Origin: Atherix ibis | Taxonomy: Eukaryota > Arthropoda > Insecta > Diptera > Athericidae | DNA length: 64,000 bases | Direction: 5' to 3' | Assembly: GCA_958298945.1 (NCBI GenBank) | Contig: OY282610.1 | Coordinates: forward strand, 28,222,167 to 28,286,166 | In this document: positions 23,340-38,300 of the stretch, one piece after another | Layout: each line of letters opens with the position of its first letter | Position numbering within the stretch: the stretch's first letter is position 1 | The notes under the pieces: generated by a model | Told to the model about the DNA's origin: nothing | The model's input: only the letters and a program-made list of their open reading frames with translations | Database searches by the model: none | Program-made: the position numbers and the translations under genes

Positions 23340-24775
23340 AATTTTTTTCTTTTAGTACTATTCAAAATACTATATATATACTCAAACAATTTTTAAATTT
23401 TTGCGTAAAAAATGCGAAAGAGTTAGAAAAAATTTACTTCTAAAAGATCGATATCTGCAAAAAGTCTTTTTTGACAAATCTTACATTATTTCAGAAATAT
23501 AATAAGTTAGAAATTTTATTATATAAAAATCTTTTATTCAAATTTACTTTGCATAGCATAAATTGGATAATCTTTTTCTTTTTTTTTAATATAAAAAATC
23601 AAGAGCAATGAATTTATTTATAAGACAAGCTAAAATAAAAATAAAAGGAATGTAAAATTTGAATAAAAATCAATTAATTCACAAAAGATACCCTTTTTAA
23701 ATTGAAAATGAAAAATTCAAATCGATAGTAAAATGGGATATTTTTTGGAAATATTTTTTTTTTCACTTTCTTATTTAGACATTTGTGATAGGATTTTCAC
23801 TACAATCCAGAAAATATAAAATAAATATTATATGGACATAAGCAATGGTTGTTATGACATGTTTTTCTTTTTAAACTTCATCGGATATTGTACAATAAAA
23901 CCCTTAGCCATATGATTTTTATGCATGAAATCAGAACACTACTTTTCATCCTAAATAGCTCATAAAAATTCAACATAAATCATTTTCCGATACTCACTGC
24001 ACCAAAACACATACATTTACTTGCCAACAAATATCATCTAAAGCTGTAAAATATTCTATGATAACGATTTCATAGATAGGATTCGATCACTCAAAAACAA
24101 TATAATAAATCCTTTCGTATAATAAAATCAATATTTCATAACAAGGATCCACATAGTTGTTGAACAGATTACTGCACTTTTTATGATATCTACAAATACT
24201 AAATATTGTACAATATCATTGGATAAATAATGAAATAATCATAAAACTAGATGAACATAATTTTAAATAATTTCCATTTTTTTATACAATCTTTGAAATT
24301 GTTTATTTATTATCTATAAATTTGTTCGTAAGATCTCACAATATTAAAAAAGAATGCAAACTTTTGAAGAAAAGTTTCTTTTCTCATTAAAAATACCAAA
24401 AACTATATTAGATAAATTTTTTTAATGCTTTTATGGATGAGTATCTTAAATATTACGTGCCAAATTATTTATGCACATCCATAAATACTTAACTAGACAG
24501 ACGGATATGATTATTTTTAATATGGTGATAGCCCACTATTTGGTTTCATTAGTTTGGATACTATTTTAGGAATGCTTTATTAAAATATTTATTGATAATA
24601 ACATGTTTATGTTTTTGCTTATTAAAACCATTACAAAATATACATATACAATATATAAATGGAAATATTAAAAATTACTATTAATACATTATGATTTTCT
24701 TAAAGAGAGAAATACGATTAATTATTTCCTAAGACAGGCTATTTCCATAGGGAAAAACAAGTGACCATATTTAAA
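23340..24775. other. AT-rich sequence
   Basis: No gene, repeat or transposon motif that I can support. Confidence 0.35.
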
Positions 24776-24789
24776 ATGTTAAAATTTTT

Positions 24790-25690
24790 TGCAACTGTCA
24801 GTTGTATTCAGTAAGATTTTCAATTTATTTATTGAAAAATACACGCCTCAACAACGCTTGAAAATTATCGAAAATTTTTTATTAAAATAATCGTTCGTTT
24901 ATTGCAATTTATCGAGCACTTTTTCTAGTTTATGATCATCACCTAGTGTGCTCGCTATTCGCCAAACTGTGGAAAGTTTAGAACGGAATTTTTTTTTTAC
25001 ATAATGTTCGCGTACCAGTAAGATTCGATTGTAGTGTCGTTTATATTGCAGCCATTTAAGTAAGACACAACATTTATAGAATTCAAGGCATTCTCAACAT
25101 TTGGAACTGTCTTCAATAACAACATGCCGTATTTTACGGTTGGATTTGGACTTACATCCTAATAAAATTCCTATTACACAAGAATTAGAGCTCTGGAACA
25201 ACTTAAAAATGATGCCGATTTTTTTAAGAAAATCATCTTGTTATATGTGGTGTGGTTTATAATATGGTGACATAATTAATCCTTATTTTTTTTCAAAGTC
25301 AGGATGGTGGAGTTTCCGTTACTGGAAATGATGAGCGGTACAAATCAATAGTAACGAACTTTTTGTACCCTAAAATAGAAGATATTGATTAAATAGATAT
25401 GTGGTTTTAAAAAAATGGTGCTTCGTGCCACACAGCCCATGCCAAAATCGATTTATTGAGGGAACAGTTTGGCGAGTCGATAATTTCAAGAAATGTAGAT
25501 GTCCAAGAAGTTGTAACTTAACCCCTTGGGACTCCTTCTTGTAGGGTTATTTCACGTCATCTATGTCAATAATTCAGCAACCATTGATGCATTAAAATTG
25601 AATATTGAGTGTCAAATACATGAAATAAGAACGAATTTATTGCACAAGGTGGGAGAATATTTGGTTCTGTCATCTGAATAATGTTATTTT
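24790..25690 (+). pseudogene. IS630/mariner-superfamily transposase relic (DGATCHTA lineage)
   Basis: The N-terminal piece TPQQRLKIIENFLLK (about 24,845) is the start of the first helix-turn-helix in a lineage of IS630/Tc1-mariner elements common in insect genomes. Around 25,265 DGGVSVTGNDERY resembles its PDGVTVNGERYR block. At about 25,398 DMWF-KNGASCHTAHAKIDL carries the second catalytic motif, with Asp changed to Asn, and EQFGESIISRN follows. Several stops and frameshifts; dead. Confidence 0.7.
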
Positions 25691-25943
25691 CAGAACATAT
25701 AATTGCATCGATTAAACGTCAAAATAAAAAAATAATTTTTTTTCTGCCATATTTTTTTTTTTTATTTGGAAGAAAACTAATCACTTTTATTAACTAATAA
25801 AACACATTAAAATTTATTTTTTTAAATGCTTTCCTTCAGAATGTTATGGTTTTCCATAAAAGATATTTTGAAAATTAGTTTTTACCAAAAGGTTTTTTAA
25901 AAGAAATAATCATTTTATAGAAAGAAGCATGTGTTCATATTAT

Positions 25944-26150
25944 GGGTTACTGATTATTATAACAGTTATCTGTTGAGTATAACACTTGAATATAAATCAC
26001 TTATTTAGGGACCATATATAAAAATATTGTTTTTATTTTATGAAAAATGTATATGTTCATTAAGAAACTGGTATATTAAAGGTTACTGGTTATTATAGCA
26101 GTTACCTCTTTAGTATAACACTTGAATATAAATTTCTTATTTAACGATCT
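25944..26150. repeat. Direct duplication, 136-bp spacing
   Basis: GGTTACTG(A/G)TTATTATA at 25,945 and 26,081. The following TAACACTTGAATATAAAT is shared by both copies. Two imperfect copies of one AT-rich unit. Confidence 0.7.
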
Positions 26151-26179
26151 TATATAAGAAAATTTTTTTTTATTTTAAA

Positions 26180-29100
26180 AAAAATTGATTTGTCCATTTG
26201 TGAATTGTAAAAAAAAAATTTTTTTTAATGCATATCCTTATTAAAGGTAATTTTTTTTAAAGGTTTTCTGACACTTTTTATACTAATAATATTGTTTTTG
26301 AAACGATTTGAAATTTCTAAAATTTCTTATTGATATTTGATGAAAAAATTCCTAAAAAATAATAGGAAACTTAACACAATAAAAATATAATAATAATTAC
26401 CATTGGAAAACGAAACAGAATAAAAACCAATTTTCATTTAATGGAAAAATTATATTAATTATTAATACAAGGGCGAACCAGAATAGTATATTAGAAGTAA
26501 AAAAAAAATAAGATGTGTTTGTATATGTACGTGTATGTGGATACTATATATAAAAAATATAAAAAAAAAATAACAGCATAATCAAAAGACAATGAAATTG
26601 TTCAAATTTCAATTGTGATATAGTAGACAACATGAAGCAAAGACAAATGGATCCAATCAGCCAAAGGTGTTGGGGATTCGTGAAGAGGGAAATTCCTCGC
26701 CATATATAAATAATAGACAGAGTGTCGTATCGAAATCAACTAAAAGATACTCTTGTAGATGTTAACCAATATTCACATGTATGTGCAAATATATGAACAT
26801 GTTGGTAAATACGAATACATAAGCTCAATACTGTCGATAATATTATATCCACTCGTAAAACCTTAAGGGTTGGCTGACTGTCTGGTAACTGGCTGGGGCT
26901 GTTGATGGCCTGCCCGGATAACAAGCCATATATCGATTCTCTCCAATATGTATGTATGGATACAAATTTATATTTAGGCATATACGAGTACAAATGTTCA
27001 TGAAAACAAATACTAAAAAATTAAACTATTTTCTATTCGTACATACATATGTGCATGAACAACAATAAGGAAAAAAAGGAACAGGAAAATATTGTACGAC
27101 AAGTATTTGTATGTCAATAAGAATATGGTGAACAGTTTCTAAATAATGTAACTTGTGTACAGGTACATGCAATTTGAAGTGTTCGCATGTCAATCTAATA
27201 TGTTTTCTAGTTTTTTATATTTTTTTTCCCATTCACTCTCCCATTCTGTCCCTGCCTCACCCTCTTTCCCTCATCCACTTCCGGCTGTAATTTAGCCTTA
27301 TTGATATTGTACGATTATTTTCTCATATATCTAATGGTAATTCCTAAAACATTTCAACAATACAAATACAACTTGTATTAATAAACGTATTAGTGGCTAC
27401 TTACTTACGCATGTGTACTTGTATTTGAAAAGAAGTAAAAAAAAATACAAAAAAAATAATAACACCAACATCAAACGGGAACAAAATAAATAAATATTAT
27501 TAACGTACAAGTAAGAAAAAAGCGGAAAAAAAACATATCGAAACAATATAGAAAAATTTAATGCATAGTTGACATTAAATAAACAATAAAAAAGTACATG
27601 ACCAAAAAAAAATATAAAAAAAAAACAATAAAAGAAAGTATGAAAAGAATTTTCATAAGAACGTAATGCGAGCTATTATGGGGTAGATGGCGATTGATTC
27701 GACAGCGAGAGGTTGAGACTTATCGGTGGTGTGGTGTTATGGCAATATTGATGGTATTCTTCATTATCAACATTTTGAATGGCAATTATTTTCAAATTAT
27801 TAATAAAGTTTATTGGCGCTTCCTGTCTTGAATAGGACGAGCTGGATTGTTGTCTGAATTTAGTCAATATATAGTATGCACGAGTATTGTACATTTATAC
27901 TGGAATATAAAGAGTGATTAGGAATATCGTTGTTTTTTTTCATTTTTAATAAAAATCCCCTAAATCCGCTAAATCTTCTAAATCGATAATAATTGTCAGA
28001 AAAATCAAAAAATTTTTTTTGGATCATAGATAAAGAATTTCTGCAAAAAGCCTCCTTCGTAAATATTTTAATAATAATTAAATTTATTTGAGAAATTGAA
28101 AAAAAACAATTTTATGGGGTTCGAAAAGTAATTTTAATTTTTTTTTCTACTTTTTCCCTATTTATATTCGTTAGGATTTTTATTTAAAATTTTATAATAC
28201 CAACCATAGAAGTTCATGATATTTTTTTCCCCATCCAAAATTTAATTCCATTTCTTTATTTTCGTTTATATCATATGAAAAAATGGTAAAAAATATATTA
28301 CGATTAAACATCCAAAAAAAAAGAGGAAAAAAATAGGAGGAAAACAAGATGAAGATTTTCTTTTTTATTTGACTTACATTTATGTATATATGCATAAATA
28401 TTTTATAAATCGAATCTAAGTATTCATAATAAGAAGAAGATTGTTTCAGACACATTTGATATATTCGGCGGCATAGGCACGGCACGTATAATCAAAAATG
28501 TTGATATGCATGAAAATGACTTGAAAGGGAAAAAAATCTTTGAAATCGTCCTTAAATTGTTTTTTTCCCCCTTTTTGTTTTTCATCTTTCATCAAATACA
28601 ATTATTCATATATTTTTCTGTTTGATTTCTATCTTCTTTTTTCTTTTTCCTTTTTTGAACTATAAAAGACAAAATTGAATCAATAAAATTTAAGGGGGAG
28701 GGATGCGGAGGAGGGCCTAAAGAAGGGGTAACAATATGAATAAAACAACAAAAAAATCATAAAGAACAGAAGAAAATGTCAATTATTTTACGGAATTAAT
28801 TATTTTCGAAAAAAATTTAATGAAAGTTTAATGAATTTTTATCAACAATTATTGATGTAAGGATTAGAAAACTAAGAAAATATTCTTGTGCATATAAAAG
28901 GAACCGCAAGAAAGTTATTTACATAAAATCTGATTTTGTAAAATTTTCTTTGCCAAAAATGTATTTTTCCTTTCAATAACAAAATTTTATATACATATAT
29001 ACACGTAATAAATTTGAAAAAGATACAATATTTTATCTTGTGGATTTGAAAAACGTTCTTTTTATGTGTTGTTTCGTCAGTTTTTGATGAAATTTTGTAT

Positions 29101-32100
29101 ATTAAGAATAAAAATTATAAAAAAATCTGACATAACAACTATAGAAAACTTTATTCAAAAGAGATTACAGTAAGCTACGACTATGCAAAAATATACTCAT
29201 AGAGGCGAACGGTTGAGAATATTTAAAAAGAATGTATTGTTAATTTCAAAGTTTTCATAAAAAATAAAGAAATTTATCGAGCAAGAATTGAAATTTATCG
29301 AGCAAGAATTGAATATTTAAATGATGTCATATTTTTCTAATAGTTGATAGAATACAATTTTAATTACTTGTTTAAAAAAAATTAATTATTTGAGTACGAA
29401 ATTTTCCAGAGAACTTTTTTTTGCAAATATTTTAAAATTATCACAATTAACAAAAAAAAAAACAAATTAAAAAAAAATTATAAATTTTTCGATTATTTTT
29501 ATATAAATTCATAGAGTATTTAATCCTTTTCCAATTATGCTCATTATATTCCTTGTACTTATGTTAAATTATGATATTTTTATATTGTATGTTATAAAAT
29601 TGAAAGTATTTTTTTTTCATCTTCCTGTAAATAAGTAGTTTTGTGTGCATTTATGTATGGTAAAATTGATGATATATCCAAAAAATATGATACTATATTG
29701 ATGACCTTCTAGTTTGGTTTTGATACTGGTTTTTTTTTTTAATTGAATAGTTAAACTTATTTTTATTATTATTATTAATTTTATTATTGCATTTCAGTAA
29801 GTTTATTTTTATTCAAAGAATTTTTATCACTTTAACAAAAAAATTATCTACACAAACACACACATGTATATAAACCGACAAAAAAAAATTAATTTTTGTT
29901 ATTTAGGTTTTTTCTTTTTCTATTAAGTTGCGTTTTATTTAAAATTATTTCAAATTTCAGTAGAGAATTTCTATTATTTTTAATTGGAATAGATTAAATT
30001 TTTATTAAACAATTTTTTTATTTATTTTTATTTTTATATAAATTTAAAAGATCCAACAAAAAAAAAATAATATTATTCACACATACATACATACACTAAA
30101 AGTACAAATTTTCTTACAATCCCATTTACACATATATCGTGCATATATACATACATGTGTGCATTAGGGGTGAATATGCACACTCGCGTATGGAGGAGGG
30201 AAAATGGAACAGAAAAATGCAACTTTGGAATTTTCCGGCAAATACAATAGTTTTCAAAAATATTATTGTATTTTTTTTTGTTTTTTTTATAAATTAAAAA
30301 TATCCTTTTTTTGCATTTAATTTAAATTGAAATTGATTTGAAATTTTTGAAATTAAAAAAATTTTCTATTTTTTTTTTTTGTTGATTTTTGAAATTAATT
30401 TCTTAATAATTTCTGTTTGTGCAAAATAAATATGACTTATTTCACGATATTTGTTTGGTCTTCTTAGCTCACACCATTCTATCTCGGGTATATTTTCCTC
30501 TTCTACAGAGTAGAACACTCCTTCTCTTACCCTTTTCACTTAACAACTTATTCTTCATTATTTATTTTTTTTAACTATTTAATATTTTAATAAATGTACA
30601 ATAGATTGCGTGCCACTCACAATGTACATACATATAGATATGTGTATATGTAAATAAATATTTAATATATTTTAGTTGACACAAATGTACATACATGTAC
30701 ATAGATAATATATCAGTTGGCTGAATATAACCAAAAGCAGGGAGAATATTTAAAAAAAAACAAAATTATTACATACTATTTTGTAGGTGGACAGATGCAT
30801 ATACATACATACATAAATACATATGGTATATACATGCATATGGTATATATTGAAAATTATATATTTATGCATTTGCTTAAACTTATCCTTTTAAGCTCCT
30901 CTATAGCATGATACTAAAAAATTTTTACAAGTGTATACATGAATGTATACGATAATATATACGGGAATATGTATCTACAGATGTATGTATATATGTGTGA
31001 GGATGTGTAGATTTCTGTAAGGATATTCTCCCATAAAAAGCGCGAATAATATAGCGAAGGAAAAAAAATGAAAATTGCTGCTTTGAATTTTTCGATTTTT
31101 ACAATATGGAATTTTCGCTCTCCCATTTCAAACTCCTCTCCAGCTTGCACACATACATCCATACATACTCGTACCTATGTACATAAAACATCAGAAATAA
31201 AATCACAATAATATTTACTTAAATCTGAATATTATAATATTGTTCGAATATTTGAATTGAACTTTTTTTATTGTTGTTTATTTTTTTGGTTTTTTTTTTA
31301 TAGCAATTATAGGGAATATGATCACGGATCGAAATGTTTTGATAATTTTTTGTGTTCTCTCCTTTTTTTTCTTACACACTCCAAGTATTCCTTGTTAATT
31401 TTTTTTTTTTGTTGTATCCTTTCTCATTTCACACCCGCCTCTTTGATTCTCAATTAGTCTCTCTGGCTCGATTCCTTATACACTCGCTCTTGTTCTCACT
31501 GTCATTTTTACGCTCTCGCTTACACTTTTCTACACCCATTCACAATCTATCCGTTTTATTTTCATTTAGTACAATTCACTATAGCCAAATTCCACCATTA
31601 TCTTACAAAATATTTATCGTTATTTTTTTTAAATAATTTTTTATTAAATGTATATCTAATTTTGTACATATATCCTTTTTTTCTATCCCCATACTAAGAG
31701 TCAAAGTTTCTTTAGAGAATAATATCGAAATAACGATAGTAAATTTTGTTCACATAGAAACTTTTTAAGGTTTTTCTTTACAACAATTCCATTTTTATAA
31801 GCAATCAATAAACAAACGAAATACATTTCCTATCATTTAGCTTATTAGTATTTCTATTTATTAGTTAAATATAAAATTTTCGAATAGTTAAAAACTACTA
31901 ATAATAGTGAAAATATTTTTAAAATTTTTCTTTAGAATTTTAAAAAATATGAATTTTGAATTTTTTCAAATTATATTACTATTATTTATGTATGATGTGC
32001 TATTTTTAATAAAAAAAATTACAATTACTAAAATATGACAAAAATTCATTATCAATTAAGAAATTATTATAATTTTTTTTTTTTTGACTATTTTTCAATT

Positions 32101-33115
32101 TTTGATTAAAAGCCTTTTTAGTAATACTTAACAAAGTTCAAAATAAATTGGTAAAACTATAAATATTTGTAATAAAAATTAAGATTTGTTATAAAAATAA
32201 AACGCATACATTCAAATTCTACATACACACTTACACTATACCGATAGTATATTTATTAATTTTTTTTCTTTTTTTTTTGGTTTAAAGCGTTGATTATGAG
32301 TTTTTATTCGATTTTTAATTTTTCTTTTATTTGTTTGTTAATAAACACAAATTTCCAAACATAGTGTAAGGAAGAAAGTTGTTATATTTTGACTTTTCTT
32401 TCAATTATTTAAAAAAATGTATTTATATTAATCAATATTTATATAAAAAAAAAAAACTTTATAGAGATTTTTTTATTCAATAAATATTAAGTGAACGGCA
32501 CTGATCTGAATCACGAGGTTTATAGAACTCTATACGAATTCGTTTGATTTTCGATTATTTTACCGCAAATACAAAAAAATAATAATAATTTTAAGGAAAA
32601 TATCACATTTTATATTGTATTTATTCACAACTAACATTGAATAATAGTTTTAGTTATTCTTGTTCTCAGTCATAAGAATATTATAGTTATTCTCATTTTG
32701 TTAGTAAACTATTCAATAAATCATAATGAATCGAAAAGTCTAACTCTAATCACATTAAAAAATATATTAGTTAGTAAAATTATTGTTAACACTTTTTTAA
32801 CTAGAAACTTTTATAAATATAAAAAAAGAAAAAAAGAAAAAAAGATCCAAATTACAAGCTGTCAATTTTGTATTGTAAATAGCGAAATGTTCAACGCACA
32901 ACAATAATAAATCTTATGACTAATAACGATTCAATCTAAGTAAACACTTTTCTTTTCTCAAATATTAAATATTATTTGTATTCTTTTCCTGAACACTATT
33001 AGTTCTAGTTATTAATTTCTTCACAGATTATTTTCAACTATATTCTTTTGCTTATATTATAATAATTACTTGTTTGTTTTTCTTCTTTAATTTTTTGTAT
33101 TTTTTAATGGTTTTT
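26180..33115. other. Long AT-rich intron with CATA and homopolymer repeats
   Basis: No gene supported. CATACATACATACA-type repeats occur at about 30,083-30,097 and 30,798-30,815. Long T runs are common. A short CT-rich stretch lies at 27,232-27,290 (CCCATTCACTCTCCC). A direct repeat of GAAATTTATCGAGCAAGAATT occurs at about 29,268 and 29,289. Confidence 0.4.
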
Positions 33116-33117
33116 TT

Positions 33118-33340
33118 ATCGTCAAATGCCTGACTTGCATGCTTCAGTCAAAATGATATTCTATCTAGCATTGATAGAAGGAATTATTTTGGAAAAAAGC
33201 ACGATTTTGTTACTCTAACGAAAAAGAAAAGAAAGTCGCGAGGCTTTCTCTTATTATTGCCTTACAACTTTACGAAGAGTACTACTCCTTCTTGCTTTGG
33301 CATCATATATTGGGGCCTCGACCATAAAGGACTAGCATGT
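33118..33340. other. Island of lower AT content, possible regulatory element
   Basis: About 220 bp with mixed composition (for example GCCTGACTTGCATGCTTCAG and GTCGCGAGGCTTTCTC) inside otherwise very AT-rich intron. No transposon motif and no open frame with splice sites. Function unknown. Confidence 0.25.
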
Positions 33341-33344
33341 ATGT

Positions 33345-34725
33345 ACACATAAACGTACACATTAACAATAATACTATATTTGTCCTTTTCACTATACTAT
33401 ATTTGTACACATAATATATATATATATTCACATACAGCATACGCATACATATAAATCGTCTACAATTGTGTATGGCTGCGCATAGCTGAATATCGTTTTC
33501 CTTTTACAAAATTTAAACGTTTTTCTGTCAAGCTTCTATTTACATTGGTGAATGTATGTATGTATTGGAAAACTTTACCTATATAGGTAAACACTTATAC
33601 ACAAATCCATGCAAATAAATTTATCTCCTTTTATTTGTTTCGTTAAAAAGATATTCCATTTTCTTCTTATCTTCTTCTTATTAATTCTTCTACTATGCGC
33701 ATACACAGATTTTCGTATAGTATAACACCACTTGTTATTGTATACAAGAAATTTTATATTTCATTTAAATAAAGCTTTCTGAGGTCAATATACATATGTG
33801 AGTATGTGTGTGTATTAGTAGTGGCATATGCCTAATTAGACCTATCAAAATTTACCACAAATCCATAAGCAGATATTTAGTTTGGTATATGACACATACA
33901 CACACACACACATACATGTGGAAATAATTCAGAAATATAATAAAATTATTAAATGATTTTTTTTTCCTAAAATAACTATAATAAAACAATCCAAATCGAT
34001 AAAATTCACAAGTGATTTTTTTTATTTTTCTATTAACACTCGTAACTGCTATAAGAAAATTTTTGCATATAACAAAAAATCCATTATAATTTTTTAATAT
34101 ATTTTTTACTAAATAAAAATTAAGCTGAACAGCAGTTAATCATTAAGAAAATACCAAAAGTCCAATAGCTTTTGATTCACGTATACTCATAGGAATGATT
34201 ATTACTAACACACCTACACAAATTAGTCATACACGTGCAAATAGTATTTTATCAGAAAACCTCGTGTATAAAAATCAAAGCTCAGATAATACATCCATAC
34301 ACCTATCCATGAGTAAATGAAGTAGAAATTTGCAATAAAAGCTTAGCCGTTCAAGTTGATTTTCTCAATAGAAAAATAATACCAAAAATTTTAAGAAAAT
34401 TCGATTAAATACTTAAATATGAAAAAAGAAATTTGCACGCATACTTTTAAACAATTAAGTATATTGGAAAAAAATCATATTAGAAAAAAAAAATTTAAAT
34501 TGTATGTTTACCTATACATAGAATGGTGGCAAACATTTTTATTAGCGTGCTACATTGGATACAGGCATTCCGATAATATTTTGGCATTTAAAAATCTCAC
34601 ACATATCCATCCATACATACGAGTATATCCATTTTTATGTATAGAAAAAATTCTTATCACATTAATATTTATTATCACTACTATGTAAGTAGCCATTTAC
34701 GAATCAAGCATTTTTCTCGTAAAGA
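33345..34725. other. AT-rich intron with CA and CATA microsatellites
   Basis: (CA)n at about 33,896-33,914, and CATACATA-type runs near 33,430-33,450 and 34,605-34,620. No gene seen. Confidence 0.4.
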
Positions 34726-34729
34726 GGTT

Positions 34730-35340
34730 GAATTCAGAATGAAAAGCTTTCGATCCTAGTTTTTCCGTTATTCAGCAAAACCACGACGACGCGTCGGAGA
34801 AATTCAGCTGCATACATATCACTTCCTTCTATCATATTGTCAGCATCACCACAATGAAGCTGGGAATTGAAAGTCCTTAGAACCGGAAAGAAAAGGAAAC
34901 AATTCCAGCCTGTACGCTCTCATTTAGTCTTTTCGACAATATTTTCGCCAGCATTCCGTTCCTGTTAGTAAAATCCTTTTTATCATCCTATTCATCCGTA
35001 AGAAAAAGTGTCCCTCTCTCATTTTAAAATGTTTGCACAATTATCAGAGGAGCAAAGGACACAAACACATACACACACACACATAATACACAGAAATGTT
35101 TGTACCTATTTATGTATTCAGTAAAATATGATATAGTCTCGATTATCCGATGTCTGTTGAAGACGTTGATTGACGAAGGGAGAAAAAGAGAATGAAGCTA
35201 GGCTGTGTAACGACCCTCGGTATTCGGAATACAATCAAAGCGATTCCAATTGTATAGCTTCGTCGCGTCGGTGTGTAGTACCACGAACATGACTAAAATT
35301 TAACAAGCCATTGACTGATGATGTCTCGAGAATACCAATC
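34730..35340. other. Largest lower-AT island in the giant intron, possible enhancer or missed exon
   Basis: Two blocks of mixed sequence (34,780-35,030 and 35,130-35,340, including CCACGACGACGCGTCGGAG and CTTCGTCGCGTCGGTGTG) are separated by a CA microsatellite (about 35,065-35,085). Minus-strand frames contain stops and I see no acceptor/donor pair, so I do not call an exon. Confidence 0.3.
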
Positions 35341-35344
35341 CTGG

Positions 35345-38300
35345 TGCCATATATAATATGAATCCATATATTGTACATGTATACATAAGCATTGGTAAAT
35401 TTTCAATTTTTCCCTCGCCTAACCAATGTCTTGGGGATGATAAATGGAAATCAAGTTGACAAGACTCCTAACCTATGTGTATGTACATCAGAGCTTTCTA
35501 TTCAAAAAGCTATATCGTCCAAAATGGTTAAAGTTTTTCCAAAACAGCTTTGGAATTTTTCATATTGTTTGGAAAAAATCAACAACAATAAAAAGTGACT
35601 GAAAATAAAAGAGAAAAAAAATACAGAGAAAAAAAACCAACCAACCACCCCTCCTCCCGCACTCTTCGAACAAGTATCGGTTTTTTCTTTTAAAAATTTT
35701 TTTTCTCAATTCCTTTTGAAAATGATTCTTTTTTAAAGTTTTTATTTTTAATTTCATTATTTTAGGTTTTTTTTTTTTTTTGGAGTTATTTTTCAGGAAG
35801 TGGTGGAAAAATTTCGAAATTAACAGTTGGACTAGTTGAAAAGCTTTCCGGTATTAAGATTGTGCATACACGCCCGCACACACTCGCTATCTATCCATAT
35901 ATAGATGAACTTGACTGTAAATTTAAACGCTGAATTATATCTAAAATACCGGGCAACTGAATACACCGTCAATTTACACATACGCCTATTTTTAGGCTAC
36001 GTATTGTCGGAAAATAGTATTGTGGAATGCCACCACCACCATTCCAAAAAAAGAAATTTCTTCTTTACCAAAAATATTTCCATTCGATATTTTCATCGAA
36101 CCAAGTATACACATATACACGTAGATACATATGGGTGGAATTATCTGTGTATATGTTTCTGTGTATAAATACCCCGTGTCATATATAGTATGACCCCACT
36201 TGACGAGGGTCAATAAATTCAATTCTATTTGAATGGAAAGGAAAACACGAAACTTTTTTTTTCTCTTCACCCGGTCTACTTTTAGTTTTCGCTCCTGTTT
36301 ACCTTTTCAATTTTGGTCACTTTTCTAGGAGCAAATTAAAAAAAATAAAAAAAAATTCTCTTTTTTTCCCACCTTTATCTTATTTATGTTATATACATCA
36401 ATTAGAGTAAATGCACACTATTCTTTTTACTTACATACATATGTGTATGTGTGTAAAGAGAATTTATAATTATTGAAGTACTGCCATTAAAGTATTTACG
36501 TACGAGTGCTATTGAATGTTTCCCTTATAATTAATAGCATTTTTATAAGCTCAAACACAGGTATTAATTAAGGGTATTTGATAAAATGCCTTCGCAAATA
36601 GGAAAAAATTTTTTTTTTTTTTTTTATTAATAAAAATGTGGGAAAATGAAAAAAAATAAAGGCTTTCTTCTTAAATAGGCAAACAATTTTTTTTTTGGCA
36701 ATCCTTTAAAATTTTTACAATTAGGCACATTTTTCAAAAAAAAAAAAAAAAAAAATTATATGAAGAAAAAAACCAAAACCCATTTATTTTCTAAAATGAA
36801 TTTTTTTTTCATAGTTGCTTGTTTATTTTTTTTTCCAACATAAAAAACTATCTAAAATATGATTAAATTTAATTGATCTAAAATCAGATTTTTTTTTGTA
36901 ACTTTTGTTATGCAAAGGTAAATTTAAAAAAAAAAAATATATATATGTAAATTTCTTATAAGATTTAATGAATTTATTTTGGGGGTTAACGACAAATTTT
37001 GTGACAATTTGAAAATTAGTGTACGTTCGACTGCTTTGTTGGTATAAAAGTAGTACTCGTACAAGTGCACAAATCATTATAAAATTTTCGACGGCAACAT
37101 CACATTTATCTTTCGGTAACTTTTCGCATCTATAACAGAAGTGGAAATATTTTACGTATTATGTTTGGTACGTGTTTCACATATAAAACTTCCCTTAATT
37201 GCAATTGACTCATATAAGTATAAAACGGTGTCAGAATTTATACAAATCCAACAACCGCACCCCCTACCCCACCACTACTTCTACTATACACAATTCTGTA
37301 CACACGCATGAATGTATCAGTATCTAAAATATGCATTCACCTATGTACACCGAAATAAGAAATTCCATAAATATTATCGAGGTGATCTTGATTTATTTCA
37401 TAATGTCTAGAATTTCGCTTAATTGTACAAGAAGTTGCCACTCTGAGAAAAATCTACTCCTTAAAAACAAAATGCCAGTCAGGGTTCGCGTATATATATT
37501 AAAATATCAATCCGATCTTAATAGTCATTAATTTTAATTCGAAGTTTGTAAATGTCAGATAAAAATTCGTCAAGAAAATGTACGAAATTTTCAAAGAATA
37601 AAATTATTTTATATAAAAGCTAATAAATTTTAAATGGAATGACCAAAAATGCCTAGAATCCTAAAAACAGATTTCCAAAAGCTTAACATTTTCCATTCAA
37701 TTTATCAACAGAATGTTATTTATAAAAAAAAAAAAAACCCCGACCTTCTATCACCACCAACCAAACCAACCAACCAACCTACGGACTTTCTACTAACATT
37801 CTAATCCTGTATCACAAGTGTTATTCGTTATAGGAAAATTCTACCTAAGATTTACGAAGTACGAATATGGAGGTGAGACTTTACCACAAAAATCAGAAGT
37901 CTATATAATAAAGGATATATTTCATAAAAATCAGGAGATTGGATGAAGGAACAACTATGGATGGGGGGCTTGGATCAGAATGTCTTAGGACCATTTAAAC
38001 GACTACTACACAGGCTATCAATATAATATTATTGAATGATCGGAAACGATAATATCCTTAAACGGGCGGTAACTAATTTGATTTTATTTTCTTGTTTGTA
38101 TTTGTTGTTCTTCTTTTTGTTGGTTTTCTTTGGTTTTTGGTTTTCTTTTTACCCTTTGTCCAAATGGATGACGAATAATAGAAGTTATCGAAACACAAGC
38201 GAACACATTTGGTATTTTTTGTTTGTATTTATTTTCGAAACTGTACTTTAAACTCTAAACACGCTCAATTAGGCAATTTTTTTAAGGTCCAATGTACAAT

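Noticed and set aside
34740..34960. Possible extra unc-13 exon
   Set aside because: All three minus-strand frames lack a convincing acceptor and donor pair and the best frame does not look like a conserved protein. Left as a lower-AT island.
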